A stretch of DNA of 64,000 nt. It comes from Nocardiopsis sp. YSL2. GTDB lineage: Bacteria; Actinomycetota; Actinomycetes; Streptosporangiales; Streptosporangiaceae. The stretch spans positions 744,001-808,000 of the forward strand of contig NZ_JAMOAO010000001.1 of the NCBI RefSeq assembly GCF_030555055.1, in the 5' to 3' direction. Position 1 is the first letter of the stretch. Each line of letters begins with the position of its first letter. The notes beneath the pieces are model-generated. The model had not been told where the DNA came from. It saw only the letters and a list, made by a program, of their open reading frames with translations, and made no database searches. Shown in pieces: positions 10,078 to 18,401 of this stretch. A program made the translations under genes and the position numbers.

Positions 10078-11445
10078 TCAGGCGGTCCGGTCGCCGTGGT
10101 AGCGGCCGCTGGTGGCGTGCCACTCGCGGCTGCCGCCGCACCAGGCCCACAGCCCGGCCAGGAAGCGGCCCAGCTGCGGCGAGCCGGAGAGGGCGAGCGC
10201 GGCCGCCTCGGACTCGACGGCGTGCATCATCTCGTCGTGGATCCGTACGGTGCGCTCGACCGCCTCGCGCATCGTGCACCCGTCCTCTTCGGCGATCAGC
10301 CTGGGCAGGCTGGTGTCGTCGGGGCCCTCCTTGCCCATCGAGTACAGGTCGTTGACGATCACGGTGGCCGAGCCGGCCATGGTGAACACGCGCCGTACCC
10401 GGGGGTCGGCGAACTCCTCCATGGGGAGCTCGTATCCGGCGACCGCGTCGATGAGCACCATGCAGGGCACGAAGCTGTTCTCGTGCCGGTGCATCAGGAA
10501 CTCCCACACCGGTGGCCGCCGGCCGGTGTTGCCCCAGACGCCCTCCTGGTTGTAGGCGACGAACATGATGGCCAGCTCGTGGCGCAGCCGGCGCACCTGT
10601 GTCCACGTGGCGTGGTCGGCGAGCTTGCCCAGGGCCGAGCGCAGGGCGCGCATGACCGGATCGGCCTGCACCACCCTCTCCAGCTCCGGTGCGTACTCGC
10701 GCGAGATGTGTGCCTGGTCGATGACCGAGTGGGCGATCGCCAGCCGCTGGCCGAGGAGTTCCGGCCGGAACTCCTCCACCTCACCGTCGACGTAGTGGTC
10801 GTCGACGGACCACTCCGCCAGCGCGCACCTGGCCGCCGCCAGCAGCCGTTCGGGGTCGTCGGTCTCGGGGTGGGCGAGCATGATCAGCCGGCCGAACTCC
10901 GCCCTGCGGATCATGTCGAGCTTGCCGGGGTAGATGCCCACCTCCTCGGCCCACGCGACCAGCCGCTCGTCGACCTCCTCTCCCAGGGCGCGGTCGTCGC
11001 GTACGGCCGGCGGGCAGTACAGCGCCGGAACCGCGTTGTCGTCGGCGGCGTCCGCGTCCCGGCGGGGCGGGGCGCGGTGGCCCAGGACGCGCACGGCGGC
11101 GGCCCCGGGGCCCGAGGGGGACCCGGGCAGCCGCCGGCCGCCCACCCCCGTCGGGACCGCCGCGGGCACCAAGGTCCGCGGCGCGACCGGGCGGTCGGGC
11201 AGCAGGGCCCGGGCCGCCGCGGTCCCCAGACCCGTGGGTCCGGTGGGAAGCCGGGGTGCGGCCGTGACCGCGTTCGCCCGGGCGGGCGCGACCGGCTTCG
11301 GCGGCTCGGGCACCCGGGCCGACGGTGCGCCCGGCACCAGCAGGTCCGGCGGCCCCGGGCGCACCGGGTTCGACATCAGGGCGTCCACCAGGGCCGCCAC
11401 GTCGTGCGTGGCGGCGGAGGCGGACATCCGCGACAGCAGTGACAC
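10078..11445 (-). CDS. 2-Methylisoborneol synthase (class I terpene cyclase)
   Basis: A 455-residue terpene cyclase converting 2-methyl-GPP to the earthy odorant 2-methylisoborneol. The first ~115 residues are a disordered Pro/Ala/Gly-rich tail containing RLPTGPTGLGTAAARALLP; the catalytic alpha-domain follows. Metal-binding signatures are DDHYVDG (Asp-rich motif) and the NSE triad NDLYSMGKE. Other landmarks are PPAVRDD, FGRLIMLAHPETD and the C-terminal LAGLWAWCGGSREWHATSGRYHGDR. The N-terminal tail is where related enzymes carry encapsulin-loading motifs, which fits the shell gene directly upstream (38-base gap). The GTG at 11445 follows AAGGAGGG. The protein is slightly longer than the S. 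coelicolor enzyme because of the tail. Confidence 0.95.
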   Translation of the reverse strand: MSLLSRMSASAATHDVAALVDALMSNPVRPGPPDLLVPGAPSARVPEPPKPVAPARANAVTAAPRLPTGPTGLGTAAARALLPDRPVAPRTLVPAAVPTGVGGRRLPGSPSGPGAAAVRVLGHRAPPRRDADAADDNAVPALYCPPAVRDDRALGEEVDERLVAWAEEVGIYPGKLDMIRRAEFGRLIMLAHPETDDPERLLAAARCALAEWSVDDHYVDGEVEEFRPELLGQRLAIAHSVIDQAHISREYAPELERVVQADPVMRALRSALGKLADHATWTQVRRLRHELAIMFVAYNQEGVWGNTGRRPPVWEFLMHRHENSFVPCMVLIDAVAGYELPMEEFADPRVRRVFTMAGSATVIVNDLYSMGKEGPDDTSLPRLIAEEDGCTMREAVERTVRIHDEMMHAVESEAAALALSGSPQLGRFLAGLWAWCGGSREWHATSGRYHGDRTA

Positions 11446-11483
11446 CGTCTCAGCCCTCCTTCACTGGCAGTCTCGGGCAGGGC

Positions 11484-12887
11484 TCAGGCACGCGGGCGGA
11501 CCTCGACGTCCTCCAGGATGCCGATGGCGTCGGGGACGAGCACGGCCGCGGAGTAGTAGGTGCTGACCAGGTAGGAGATGATCGCCTGGTCGTCGATGCC
11601 CATGAAGCGCGCGTTGAGGCCGGGCTCGACCTCATCGGGCAGGCCGGTCTGGTGCAGGCCGATGACGCCCTCGTTGTCCTCGCCCGTACGGATGGCGATG
11701 ATCGACGACGTGTGGTGCTCGGAGACCGGGATCTTGCCGCAGGGCAGGAGGGGGACGCCGCGCCACGCGGGCAGGTGGTGGCCGCCGACCTCGACGGTGC
11801 CCATGGTGATGCCCCGCTTGTTGCACTCCTTGCCGAAGGCGGCGATGGCGCTGGGGTGGGCGAACATGTACTGCGTGTTGCGGCGCATGCTCAGCAGGTC
11901 GTCCAGGCAGTCGGGGCTGGGCGCGCCGTTGTCGGTGTGGATCCGCTGGCTGTAGTCGCAGTTGTACAGCAGCCCGAACTCGCGGTTGTTGACGAGCTCG
12001 TTCTCCTGGCGCTCGCGCAGGGCCTCGATGGTCAGCCGCAACTGCTGCTCGGTCTGGTTCATCGGCTTGTTGTAGAGGTCGGCGACCCTGGTGTGCACGC
12101 GCAGGACCGTCTGGGCCACACTCAGCTCGTACTCGCGGGGGCGGAGCTCGTAGTCGACGAAGGTGCCGGGCAGGGCGGGTTCGCCGACGTGGCCGGAGAG
12201 CAGGGCGATGTCGGCCTCTCCGGCCTTGTTCTGTCCGTCGACCGGCCGGGCGAGGAAGCGCTCGATGTGGGCGCGCAGGGAGGGAGAGCCGTCCATGACG
12301 GCGGTGAACTCCTGGCGGGGCAGTTCGAGCAGGAGGCCGGAGGTGACCGCCTTGACGGTGCAGTCCCAGGTCGCGTCCGGGTTGAGCAGGCCGTGGTCGC
12401 CGAACTGCTCGCCGTCGGCCAGGACGCCGATCCGGGCGGGGTCCCCGTAGGGGCCCTCGGTGGTCTTGTGGACCCGGCCGTGCGCGAGGAGGTAGAGGTG
12501 GTCGGCGGGCCTGCCCTCGTGCGCGAGCACGTCACCGGGCTGGAACTCGCGCTGGGTGAAGCGGCCGGCCAGCTGACCGAGCACGCCCGCGTCGTTGTAT
12601 CCGGACAGCAGCGCCAGCTCGCCGAGCTCCTGGGGAATGACCTCGACGTTGGCGCCGGTCTGGTTGAACTGGATACGTCCGTCACCGATGGTGTAGCTGA
12701 GGCGCCGGTTGACGCGGTAGGCGCCGCCCTCGGTCTGTACCCAGGGCAGCATCCTCTGCAGCCAGCGGGAGCTCTTCCCCTGCATCTGCGGTGCGGACTT
12801 GGTGGTGGTCGCCAGGTTCCGGGCGGCCGCGGTCGCCAGACTCCGCCGCTGGTCGTTCCGGGCGTCGGGACCTACGTCGATCGACAT
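11484..12887 (-). CDS. Family 2B encapsulin shell protein with inserted cyclic-nucleotide-binding domain (EshA-like)
   Basis: A 467-residue HK97-fold nanocompartment shell protein. The N-terminal region (about 1-95) is followed by a Crp-type cNMP-binding domain (about 100-215) with the phosphate-binding-cassette-like stretch [23 protein letters not shown]...[16 protein letters not shown]. The remaining HK97-like P and A domain regions include [44 protein letters not shown] and [34 protein letters not shown]. Members of this group were long annotated as Crp/cyclic-nucleotide proteins in MIB operons (and as EshA in S. griseus), and are now known to form family 2B encapsulins that enclose terpene cyclases. 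The ATG at 12887 has a GAGGAGA site 7-8 bases upstream; the longer frame to 13118 has no good start. Confidence 0.9.
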   Translation of the reverse strand: MSIDVGPDARNDQRRSLATAAARNLATTTKSAPQMQGKSSRWLQRMLPWVQTEGGAYRVNRRLSYTIGDGRIQFNQTGANVEVIPQELGELALLSGYNDAGVLGQLAGRFTQREFQPGDVLAHEGRPADHLYLLAHGRVHKTTEGPYGDPARIGVLADGEQFGDHGLLNPDATWDCTVKAVTSGLLLELPRQEFTAVMDGSPSLRAHIERFLARPVDGQNKAGEADIALLSGHVGEPALPGTFVDYELRPREYELSVAQTVLRVHTRVADLYNKPMNQTEQQLRLTIEALRERQENELVNNREFGLLYNCDYSQRIHTDNGAPSPDCLDDLLSMRRNTQYMFAHPSAIAAFGKECNKRGITMGTVEVGGHHLPAWRGVPLLPCGKIPVSEHHTSSIIAIRTGEDNEGVIGLHQTGLPDEVEPGLNARFMGIDDQAIISYLVSTYYSAAVLVPDAIGILEDVEVRPRA

Positions 12888-13366
12888 CCGCTGTGTCTCC
12901 TCATGGTAGTCGCGTACCCACGCCGCGTAGCCGACCTGACGTGTGGCCGACGACGGGGCAAGGGAGGAAGAGGGTTGCGCGTGCGCGTCCACGCGCGCCG
13001 TCCACCCCGCTGGCCTGCGGTGACGGACGCTCCGTGAACCGAGGGTCACACTAGGGTCGCCCAGCGGGGCGCACAACCGATTCCGGAAGATCCCCGCGAT
13101 CTGTGTGCACACCACCACCGATCGGCGCCAACACCCACGATGCGGCCCCCGCTATGGACACACTCCGTGACCGCATCGACGCGAAGCCGACATAACGACT
13201 GTGAACTGCGAAGACGCCGCGAGGTACGGAGTGGGCCCCGGGAGGCCCGCGCCCTTCCGGCACACCCACGCAGGCCGGACACACCGACGCCTCCCCGCGC
13301 CGACGCGGGAATACCGGCCCAACCCGAGTCCGCAATGCGGCCGACCGATCGGAACGGCAGACCGGC
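12888..13366. other. Divergent intergenic region between the MIB operon and the COG0523 gene
   Basis: About 480 bases with no supported gene. It must contain the MIB operon promoter. Small frames in it have poor codon bias and no ribosome sites. No clear CRP-like or other long palindrome was recognised. Confidence 0.5.
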
Positions 13367-13394
13367 TACGATGCAGAAATGAAAACCATTCCCA
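13367..13394 (+). promoter_or_regulatory. Leaderless-type promoter with Zur-like box over the start codon
   Basis: A -10-like TACGAT (13367-13372) ends six bases before the ATG at 13379, the spacing of leaderless actinobacterial transcripts. Overlapping the start, 13380-13394 reads TGAAAACCATTCCCA, matching 12 of 15 positions of the actinobacterial Zur core TGAAAATCATTTTCA. A zinc-loaded Zur bound here would block transcription start. Confidence 0.45.
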
Positions 13395-14629
13395 CATCGG
13401 TCACGGCGGACAGGGCCCTACCCGTCACCGTGCTCTCCGGCTTCCTCGGAGCGGGCAAGACCACCCTGCTCAACCACGTCCTGGGCAACCGGGACGGGCT
13501 GCGCGTGGCGGTGATCGTCAACGACATGAGCGAGGTGAACGTCGACGCCGGGCTCGTCCGTGACGGCGGCTCGCTCTCGCGGACCGACGAACGCCTGGTC
13601 GAGATGACCAACGGCTGCATCTGCTGCACCCTGCGCGACGACCTGCTGGAGGAGGTCGGCCGCCTCGCCGACGAGGGGAGGTTCGACTACCTGCTCATCG
13701 AGTCCAGCGGGATCTCCGAGCCCATGCCCGTGGCGGCCACCTTCACCTTTCCCGGCCCGGACGGAACCCGCCTGATGGACCGGGCCCGCCTCGACACCAT
13801 GGTGTCGGTGGTCGACGCCGCCGGTTTCCTGCGCGAACTGCGCCAGGGCGACGACCTGCTCTCGCGCGGGCTCGACGCCTACGAGGACGACGAACGCACC
13901 GTCAGCGACCTGCTCATCGACCAGGTCGAGTTCGCCGACGTCCTGCTGCTGAACAAGACGGACCTGGTCACAGCCCGGGAGGCCGACGAGGTCGAGGCCG
14001 CGCTGCGCAGGCTCAACCCCCTGGCCCGGGTCCTGCGCTCCGAGCACGGCCGCACGGACGTCGGGGAGATCGTGGGCACCGGGCTGTTCGACCTGGAGCG
14101 CGCCTCCCGCGCGCCCGGCTGGGCGGCCGAGCTCAACGGCGACCACGTGCCCGAGACCGAGGAGTACGGCATCTCCAGCACGGTCTTCCGCTCCGACCGC
14201 CCCTTCCACCCGGAACGCCTGTGGTCGCTGGTCTGCGAACGCCTGGACTCCGGCGAGTTCGGCACGCTCCTGCGCTCGAAGGGCTTCTTCTGGCTGGCCA
14301 CGCGCCACCGCGTCACCGGAATGTGGTCGCAGGCCGGCCCCGTCGCGCGGTTCGAGCCCTCCGGCGCGTGGGACCCCGCGGACGCACCCCTGCTGGGCCT
14401 GCCCGACGACGAGGGCTCGGAGCCCGTGGACCCGCGCCAGGAACTGGTGTTCATCGGCACGGGGCTGCGCGGCGACGCCCTGGCCGAGTCCCTGCGCGCC
14501 TGCCTGCTCACCGACGAGGAGCTCGCCGGGACCTGGACGGACCTGGCCGACCCCTTCCCGGACTGGGACGTGGCCGGTGCGCACGCGCACGGCCACGGCC
14601 CCGGCGTCCCGTCCACGCCGCACACCTGA
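13379..14629 (+). CDS. COG0523 (CobW/YciC-like) metal-handling GTPase
   Basis: A 416-residue G3E GTPase thought to insert or deliver a metal, often zinc. It shows Walker [16 protein letters not shown] (near residue 20), Walker B-like [14 protein letters not shown], the metal-binding signature [16 protein letters not shown] (CxCC), the base-specificity motif LLNKTDLV, and a CobW C-terminal domain with [16 protein letters not shown] and [14 protein letters not shown]. The His-rich C-terminal tail [10 protein letters not shown] is typical of zinc chaperones. The upstream Zur-like box supports a role in zinc starvation rather than cobalamin synthesis, and no cob genes are near. A DUF817 membrane protein gene follows after about 50 bases and may be co-transcribed. 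Confidence 0.9.
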   Translation: MKTIPTSVTADRALPVTVLSGFLGAGKTTLLNHVLGNRDGLRVAVIVNDMSEVNVDAGLVRDGGSLSRTDERLVEMTNGCICCTLRDDLLEEVGRLADEGRFDYLLIESSGISEPMPVAATFTFPGPDGTRLMDRARLDTMVSVVDAAGFLRELRQGDDLLSRGLDAYEDDERTVSDLLIDQVEFADVLLLNKTDLVTAREADEVEAALRRLNPLARVLRSEHGRTDVGEIVGTGLFDLERASRAPGWAAELNGDHVPETEEYGISSTVFRSDRPFHPERLWSLVCERLDSGEFGTLLRSKGFFWLATRHRVTGMWSQAGPVARFEPSGAWDPADAPLLGLPDDEGSEPVDPRQELVFIGTGLRGDALAESLRACLLTDEELAGTWTDLADPFPDWDVAGAHAHGHGPGVPSTPHT

Positions 14630-14678
14630 GGGCGCCCCGGGGGCGAACCCGGGGAGGTCGCCGGACATCCCACCTCCC

Positions 14679-15488
14679 ATGACCTCCACCCGAACCGCCC
14701 CTCGGCCGCTCGTGCGCCACGGCGCGGGCCAACTCCTCCGGTTCGGCTGGGCGCAGGCACGTGCGTGCGCCTTCGCCGTCGGCATCTTCGCCGGACTCGC
14801 GCTGAGCTCCGTCGTGCCCCTGCCGATCCCCCGCTACGACGCCCTGCTGATCTACGGCGTCGCCCTGACCGCGGCCTTCTGGCTCCTGCGGTTGGAGACG
14901 GGCCGCGAGGTGCTGGCCATCCTCGGCTTCCACGCCGTGGGCCTGGCGCTGGAGCTGTTCAAGGTCCACGTCGGCTCGTGGTCCTATCCCGGCGACGCCT
15001 GGACCAAGATCGGCGGCGTACCGCTCTACAGCGGGTTCATGTACGCGGCGGTCGGCTCCTACGTCGTGCGCGCCTGGCGGCTGCTCGACCTGCGGCTGGC
15101 CGGCTACCGGCCCGTGGCCACGACCGCGGTGGCCGTCCTGGTCTACGCCAACTTCTTCACCCACCACTGGCTGCCGGACGTGCGGGTGTGGCTGGCGGCC
15201 GCGCTCATCGCGGCCACCTGGCGCACCTGGGTCCACTACACGGTCGGGCAGGAGCGGTACCGGATGCCGCTGTCACTGTCCTTCCTGCTCATCGGCCTGT
15301 TCCTGTGGATCGCGGAGAACGTGTCCACCCTGCTCGGGGCCTGGTCCTACCCCCATCAGGAACAGGCCTGGGAAATGGTGCACGTGTCCAAGCTCGGGGC
15401 CTGGTCACTGCTGGTCGTGGTCTCGTTCGTGCTCGTGGCCACCTGGCGGCACGGCTTCGACCGACCCGCCACGGCCGAGCCGCGCTAG
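14679..15488 (+). CDS. DUF817 family integral membrane protein
   Basis: A 269-residue polytopic membrane protein with about seven to eight hydrophobic helices. Characteristic stretches are FHAVGLALELFKVHVGSWSYPGDAWTKIGGVPLYSGFMYAAVGSYV and a second, similar LGAWSYPHQEQAWEMVHVSKLGAWSLLVVVSFVLV; the two W-S-Y-P motifs are typical of DUF817. The function of the family is unknown. The ATG at 14679 lacks a well-placed ribosome site (GGGGAGG lies about 20 bases upstream), so the start could be a few codons off. It follows the metal GTPase on the same strand. Confidence 0.8.
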   Translation: MTSTRTAPRPLVRHGAGQLLRFGWAQARACAFAVGIFAGLALSSVVPLPIPRYDALLIYGVALTAAFWLLRLETGREVLAILGFHAVGLALELFKVHVGSWSYPGDAWTKIGGVPLYSGFMYAAVGSYVVRAWRLLDLRLAGYRPVATTAVAVLVYANFFTHHWLPDVRVWLAAALIAATWRTWVHYTVGQERYRMPLSLSFLLIGLFLWIAENVSTLLGAWSYPHQEQAWEMVHVSKLGAWSLLVVVSFVLVATWRHGFDRPATAEPR

Positions 15489-15755
15489 GCACTGTTCTCC
15501 GAACGGGTCCGATCACGCAGAGGACGCGGCCCTCGGTGTCGGCGAGCACGGTCTACCCACCCTTCCCCGGCTGGTGCTCCGGCACCGTCGTGCGCAGCGC
15601 CAGCAGCGCCTCCACCGCCCGGGAAAACCTGGCTGGCCAGGTGCGGAAAAACACGGACCTCGGGGTTGCCGAACCTCCGCAAGGAAACACCAGCGACAGG
15701 CACTCTTAGTAGTGGCCGTGCCACAGCAGGTTCACCTTTCGTGGAAGGAAAACAC
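15489..15755. other. Intergenic region with a possible minus-strand coding remnant
   Basis: The minus strand from about 15660 down to a TAG near 15550 can be read FFRTWPARFSRAVEALLALR followed by TTVPEHQPGKGG. It has coding-like codon bias but no start codon and no upstream body. It might be the tail of a deleted gene. Nothing else is supported here. Confidence 0.25.
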
Positions 15756-16088
15756 ATGTCCCTCCTCTCCCGCCTTGGCCGCACCGCCGCGGCCGGGACC
15801 GCGGCAGTCGTCCTGGCCACCCTCCTGACCCCCGCCCAGGCATCCGCCCTGGTGCTGGACTGCGACACGTTCCGCCATCACAACGACGACCACGTGGGCA
15901 TCGCCTTCTGCACCAATGAAACCAACCGCACCATGAAGTTCCGCGCCGTGGTCGTCTGCGGCTGGGCCCCGGACGTGAACGGCAACTGGGTCACCCTGCG
16001 GCCCGGGGCCTCCGGCCAGTCCCAGGGGAGGTGTTCCGTCTTCAGCACCGGAGTCGGCGCCATCGGTGTCGACGAGCGCTACGCCTGA
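15756..16088 (+). CDS. Small secreted protein, four cysteines, unknown function
   Basis: A 110-residue precursor with a Sec signal peptide (MSLLSRLGRTAAAGTAAVVLATLLTP, cleavage near AQASA-L). The mature part is about 80 residues with four cysteines (LDCDTF, AFCTNET, VVCGWAP, GRCSVF), consistent with two disulfides, and a Trp/aromatic-containing middle. A good GGAAGGAA site precedes the ATG at 15756. No family was recognised. The size and cysteine pattern would suit a small extracellular binding or inhibitor protein, but that is speculation. It stands alone; the nearest plus-strand gene upstream is DUF817. Confidence 0.75.
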   Translation: MSLLSRLGRTAAAGTAAVVLATLLTPAQASALVLDCDTFRHHNDDHVGIAFCTNETNRTMKFRAVVVCGWAPDVNGNWVTLRPGASGQSQGRCSVFSTGVGAIGVDERYA

Positions 16089-16220
16089 CGGCCGCGCAAC
16101 GGTGGGCGCGCACGCCGGAGTGCGCGTCCGACCGGGCCGGAACCGACTCCCGTGCGGCGGGGCGACCGCGGTGGAGCGTGCCATCGACCTACTCGAGCAG
16201 AACCGGGCGGTCGCGACCCG

Positions 16221-16856
16221 CTATGACCTGCGACCGGCGATGTGGGCGGGGATCCCGGTCCCCTCGGCCAGGGCGGGGTCGGGCTCGGGCTCGCCGAACA
16301 CCTGGCGGACCGGGAGCACACCGGCCCAGGTCGGCAGGGCGTAGTCCTCGTCGTCGTCCGCGGGCGGTCCGGTGCGGACCTTGACCGAGGCCTCCTCCAG
16401 CGACAGTGCCAGGACGCGCGTGGCGGCGAGCTCCTTGGCGGTGGGCGCGCGCACGGCGTCCCACTGGCCGGGCACGAGCTGCTCGGTCAGGGCCCGCAGC
16501 GCCGCCAGGCGCTCCGCCTCACCGGTGACCTCTCGCGGTGTCCCGTAGATCATCGCCGAGCGGTGGTTGACGGAGTGGTGGAAGGCGGAGCGGGCCAGGA
16601 CGATCCCGTCCAGGTGGGTGACGGTGACGCACACCTCCCCCGGGGCGCGCAGGGACCGCGCGCCCGTGGAGCCGTGCACGTAGAGGGTGTCACCGACACG
16701 TCCGTAACAGGTGGGGACCACCATGGGGGCGCCGCGGGCGATGACGCCGAGGTGGCAGACCATTCCCGTGTCGAGGAGGTCGTAGAGTTCCTGGCGGTCG
16801 GTCCGTGCCTTGTGCTTGGCGCGCCCGAGCCGGGTGCGTTCTGTCGTGGAGAGCAT
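16221..16856 (-). CDS. Pyridoxamine 5'-phosphate oxidase-family FMN-binding split-barrel protein
   Basis: A 211-residue protein of the Pyridox_ox_2/NimA-like split-barrel group. Visible features are an N-terminal TDRQELYDLLDTGMVCHLGVIARGAPMVVPTCYGRVGDTLYVHGSTGARSL block and the histidine/serine segment FHHSVNHRSAMIYGTPREVT. These are the usual FMN-contact strands, with a mobile C-terminal EASVKVRTGPP tail. The usual role is a flavin- or F420-dependent reductase; the substrate is unknown. It is transcribed divergently from a MocR/PdxR-type regulator, with only 35-68 bases between the starts. A TAGGCT -10-like element (16863-16868, minus strand) suggests a leaderless message. Confidence 0.85.
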   Translation of the reverse strand: MLSTTERTRLGRAKHKARTDRQELYDLLDTGMVCHLGVIARGAPMVVPTCYGRVGDTLYVHGSTGARSLRAPGEVCVTVTHLDGIVLARSAFHHSVNHRSAMIYGTPREVTGEAERLAALRALTEQLVPGQWDAVRAPTAKELAATRVLALSLEEASVKVRTGPPADDDEDYALPTWAGVLPVRQVFGEPEPDPALAEGTGIPAHIAGRRS

Positions 16857-16872
16857 GTGTGTCAGCCTAGGA

Positions 16873-16903
16873 AGAAGTGGCTATTACGCCCATGGCCACT
16901 TCT
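16873..16903. promoter_or_regulatory. Inverted-repeat operator between PPOX and MocR genes
   Basis: Nine-base perfect arms AGAAGTGGC (16873-16881) and GCCACTTCT (16895-16903), spaced 13 bases, lie in the divergent promoter region. Arms 22 bases (two helical turns) apart suit the GntR-type dimer of the adjacent MocR regulator, which could control both genes. Confidence 0.65.
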
Positions 16904-18370
16904 CGACGAAAACGGAAGACCACTTTGACCCGCCACACGACCGAGCCGCCCGTGCGCCTGGACCGCGGCGCCGGGGTCGCGCTCGCCGTCCAGCTCTCCG
17001 ACCAGCTGCGCGCGGCCATGGCGGAGGGGATCCTCACCGCCGGGGCCCGCCTGCCCTCCTCCCGTGCCCTCGCGACGGAACTGGGAGTGAGCCGGACCGT
17101 GGTCACCGAGGCCTACCAACAGCTCTACGCCGAGGGCTGGCTCGACGGCCGTCACGGGTCGGGCACGTTCGTGGCCGAACACGAGTCCCTGCCCGGGCGC
17201 CGATCCGCGGGACACACGGGGCCGCGGACCGCGGCGGCCACCGCGTCCCCCGCGTCGGCGACCTCCTACGGGTGGTCCCGGCACGAGGCGCGCCGACGCG
17301 GTCTGGTCGACCTGCGTCCGGGCGCGCCCTGGGTCCGCGACCACGACCTCGCCGCCTGGCGCCGGGCCTGGCGGCACGCGGCCGAGCAGCCACCGGACGA
17401 CGACCCCGACCCGCACGGCCTGCCCCGGCTGCGCGCGCTGCTGGCCGACCACCTGCGCCGCGCCCGCGGCATCCGGGTGGGGCCGGAGAACGTCCTGGTC
17501 ACGCGCAGTACCGGCAACGGGCTGGACCTGGTCGGGGCCACCCTGCTCGGGCCGGGGACGCGGGCGGGTGTGGAGGATCCCGGGTACCCCCGGGCCACGG
17601 CCGTGCTCGGGGCGCGCGGGGCGCGGACGGTTCCCTGCCGCGTCGACCACGACGGCATCGTGGTGGCGGAACTGCCACGGGACCTGTCGGTCGTCTACAC
17701 CACGCCCGCGCACCAGTACCCGCTGGGAGGACGGCTCCCCATCCCCCGCCGCGAGCACCTGCTGACCTGGGCGCGGGAGACGGGTGCCGTGGTGATCGAG
17801 GACGACTACGACTCCGAGTTCCGCTACGACGTCGCCCCGCTGCCCGCCCTGTACGGGCTCGACCCCGGTCGCGTGGTGCTCCTCGGCACCCTGTCCAAGA
17901 CCCTGTCCCCGGACCTGGGGGTGGGGTGGCTGGTCGCCGAACCGGGCCTGCTGCGGCGGGTGGCGGAGGTGCGCCGGAGCCTGTCGGACCGCACCAGCGG
18001 TCCGGCCCAGGCGGCCACCGCCCTGCTCCTGGAGCGCGGGGACCTCGACCGGCACCTGCGCCGGATGCGCCGGGAGTACGCCCGGCGCCGCGGCGTCGTC
18101 AAGGAGTTCCTGGGGCCCTACCTGACCGGGGACACCGCGGGCCTGCACGTGGCCCTCCCGCTGCCGGCGGAGGCCGTCGCGCCCGTGGTGGCCGAGGCCG
18201 CCGAGCACGGGCTCCTGGTCGACGACCTCGCCCGGACCAGCCAGGGCACGCCGTCCGTGCACGGGCTCATCCTCGGCTACGGGACGGCCCACCCCACCGA
18301 CCTGCGCCGGGGGTGCCGGACCCTCGCCGGGATCCTCGCCCGTCGCGTCGGGGGCGGGGGCCGGGCCTGA
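16892..18370 (+). CDS. MocR/PdxR-family regulator (GntR winged helix fused to aminotransferase fold)
   Basis: A regulator of up to 492 residues. The N-terminal GntR winged helix (about residues 25-90) includes LSDQLRAAMAEGILTAGARLPSSRALATELGVSRTVVTEAYQQLYAEGWL. A fold-type I aminotransferase domain (about 130-490) has VVIEDDYDSEFRYDV and the PLP-lysine region LGTLSKTLSPDLGVGWL. Such proteins sense PLP or amino-acid aldimines and regulate vitamin B6 or amino-acid genes. Three starts are possible: GTG 16877, ATG 16892, and TTG 16925, which has a GGAAG site six bases upstream. The operator covers the first two, so the TTG is a serious alternative (481 residues). It is divergent from a flavin-binding split-barrel gene, its likely target. 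Confidence 0.9.
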   Translation: MATSRRKRKTTLTRHTTEPPVRLDRGAGVALAVQLSDQLRAAMAEGILTAGARLPSSRALATELGVSRTVVTEAYQQLYAEGWLDGRHGSGTFVAEHESLPGRRSAGHTGPRTAAATASPASATSYGWSRHEARRRGLVDLRPGAPWVRDHDLAAWRRAWRHAAEQPPDDDPDPHGLPRLRALLADHLRRARGIRVGPENVLVTRSTGNGLDLVGATLLGPGTRAGVEDPGYPRATAVLGARGARTVPCRVDHDGIVVAELPRDLSVVYTTPAHQYPLGGRLPIPRREHLLTWARETGAVVIEDDYDSEFRYDVAPLPALYGLDPGRVVLLGTLSKTLSPDLGVGWLVAEPGLLRRVAEVRRSLSDRTSGPAQAATALLLERGDLDRHLRRMRREYARRRGVVKEFLGPYLTGDTAGLHVALPLPAEAVAPVVAEAAEHGLLVDDLARTSQGTPSVHGLILGYGTAHPTDLRRGCRTLAGILARRVGGGGRA

Positions 18371-18401
18371 GTCCGGTTCCGCCCCCGGCCGCGGCGGGGC
18401 C

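Noticed and set aside
11484-12887. Crp/Fnr transcription factor annotation for the MIB-operon gene
   Set aside because: There is a cyclic-nucleotide domain but no helix-turn-helix; the rest matches encapsulin shell proteins.
15489-15755. Possible insertion-sequence fragment
   Set aside because: No terminal inverted repeats, target duplication or recognisable transposase motif were found; only a vague coding-like tail is present.
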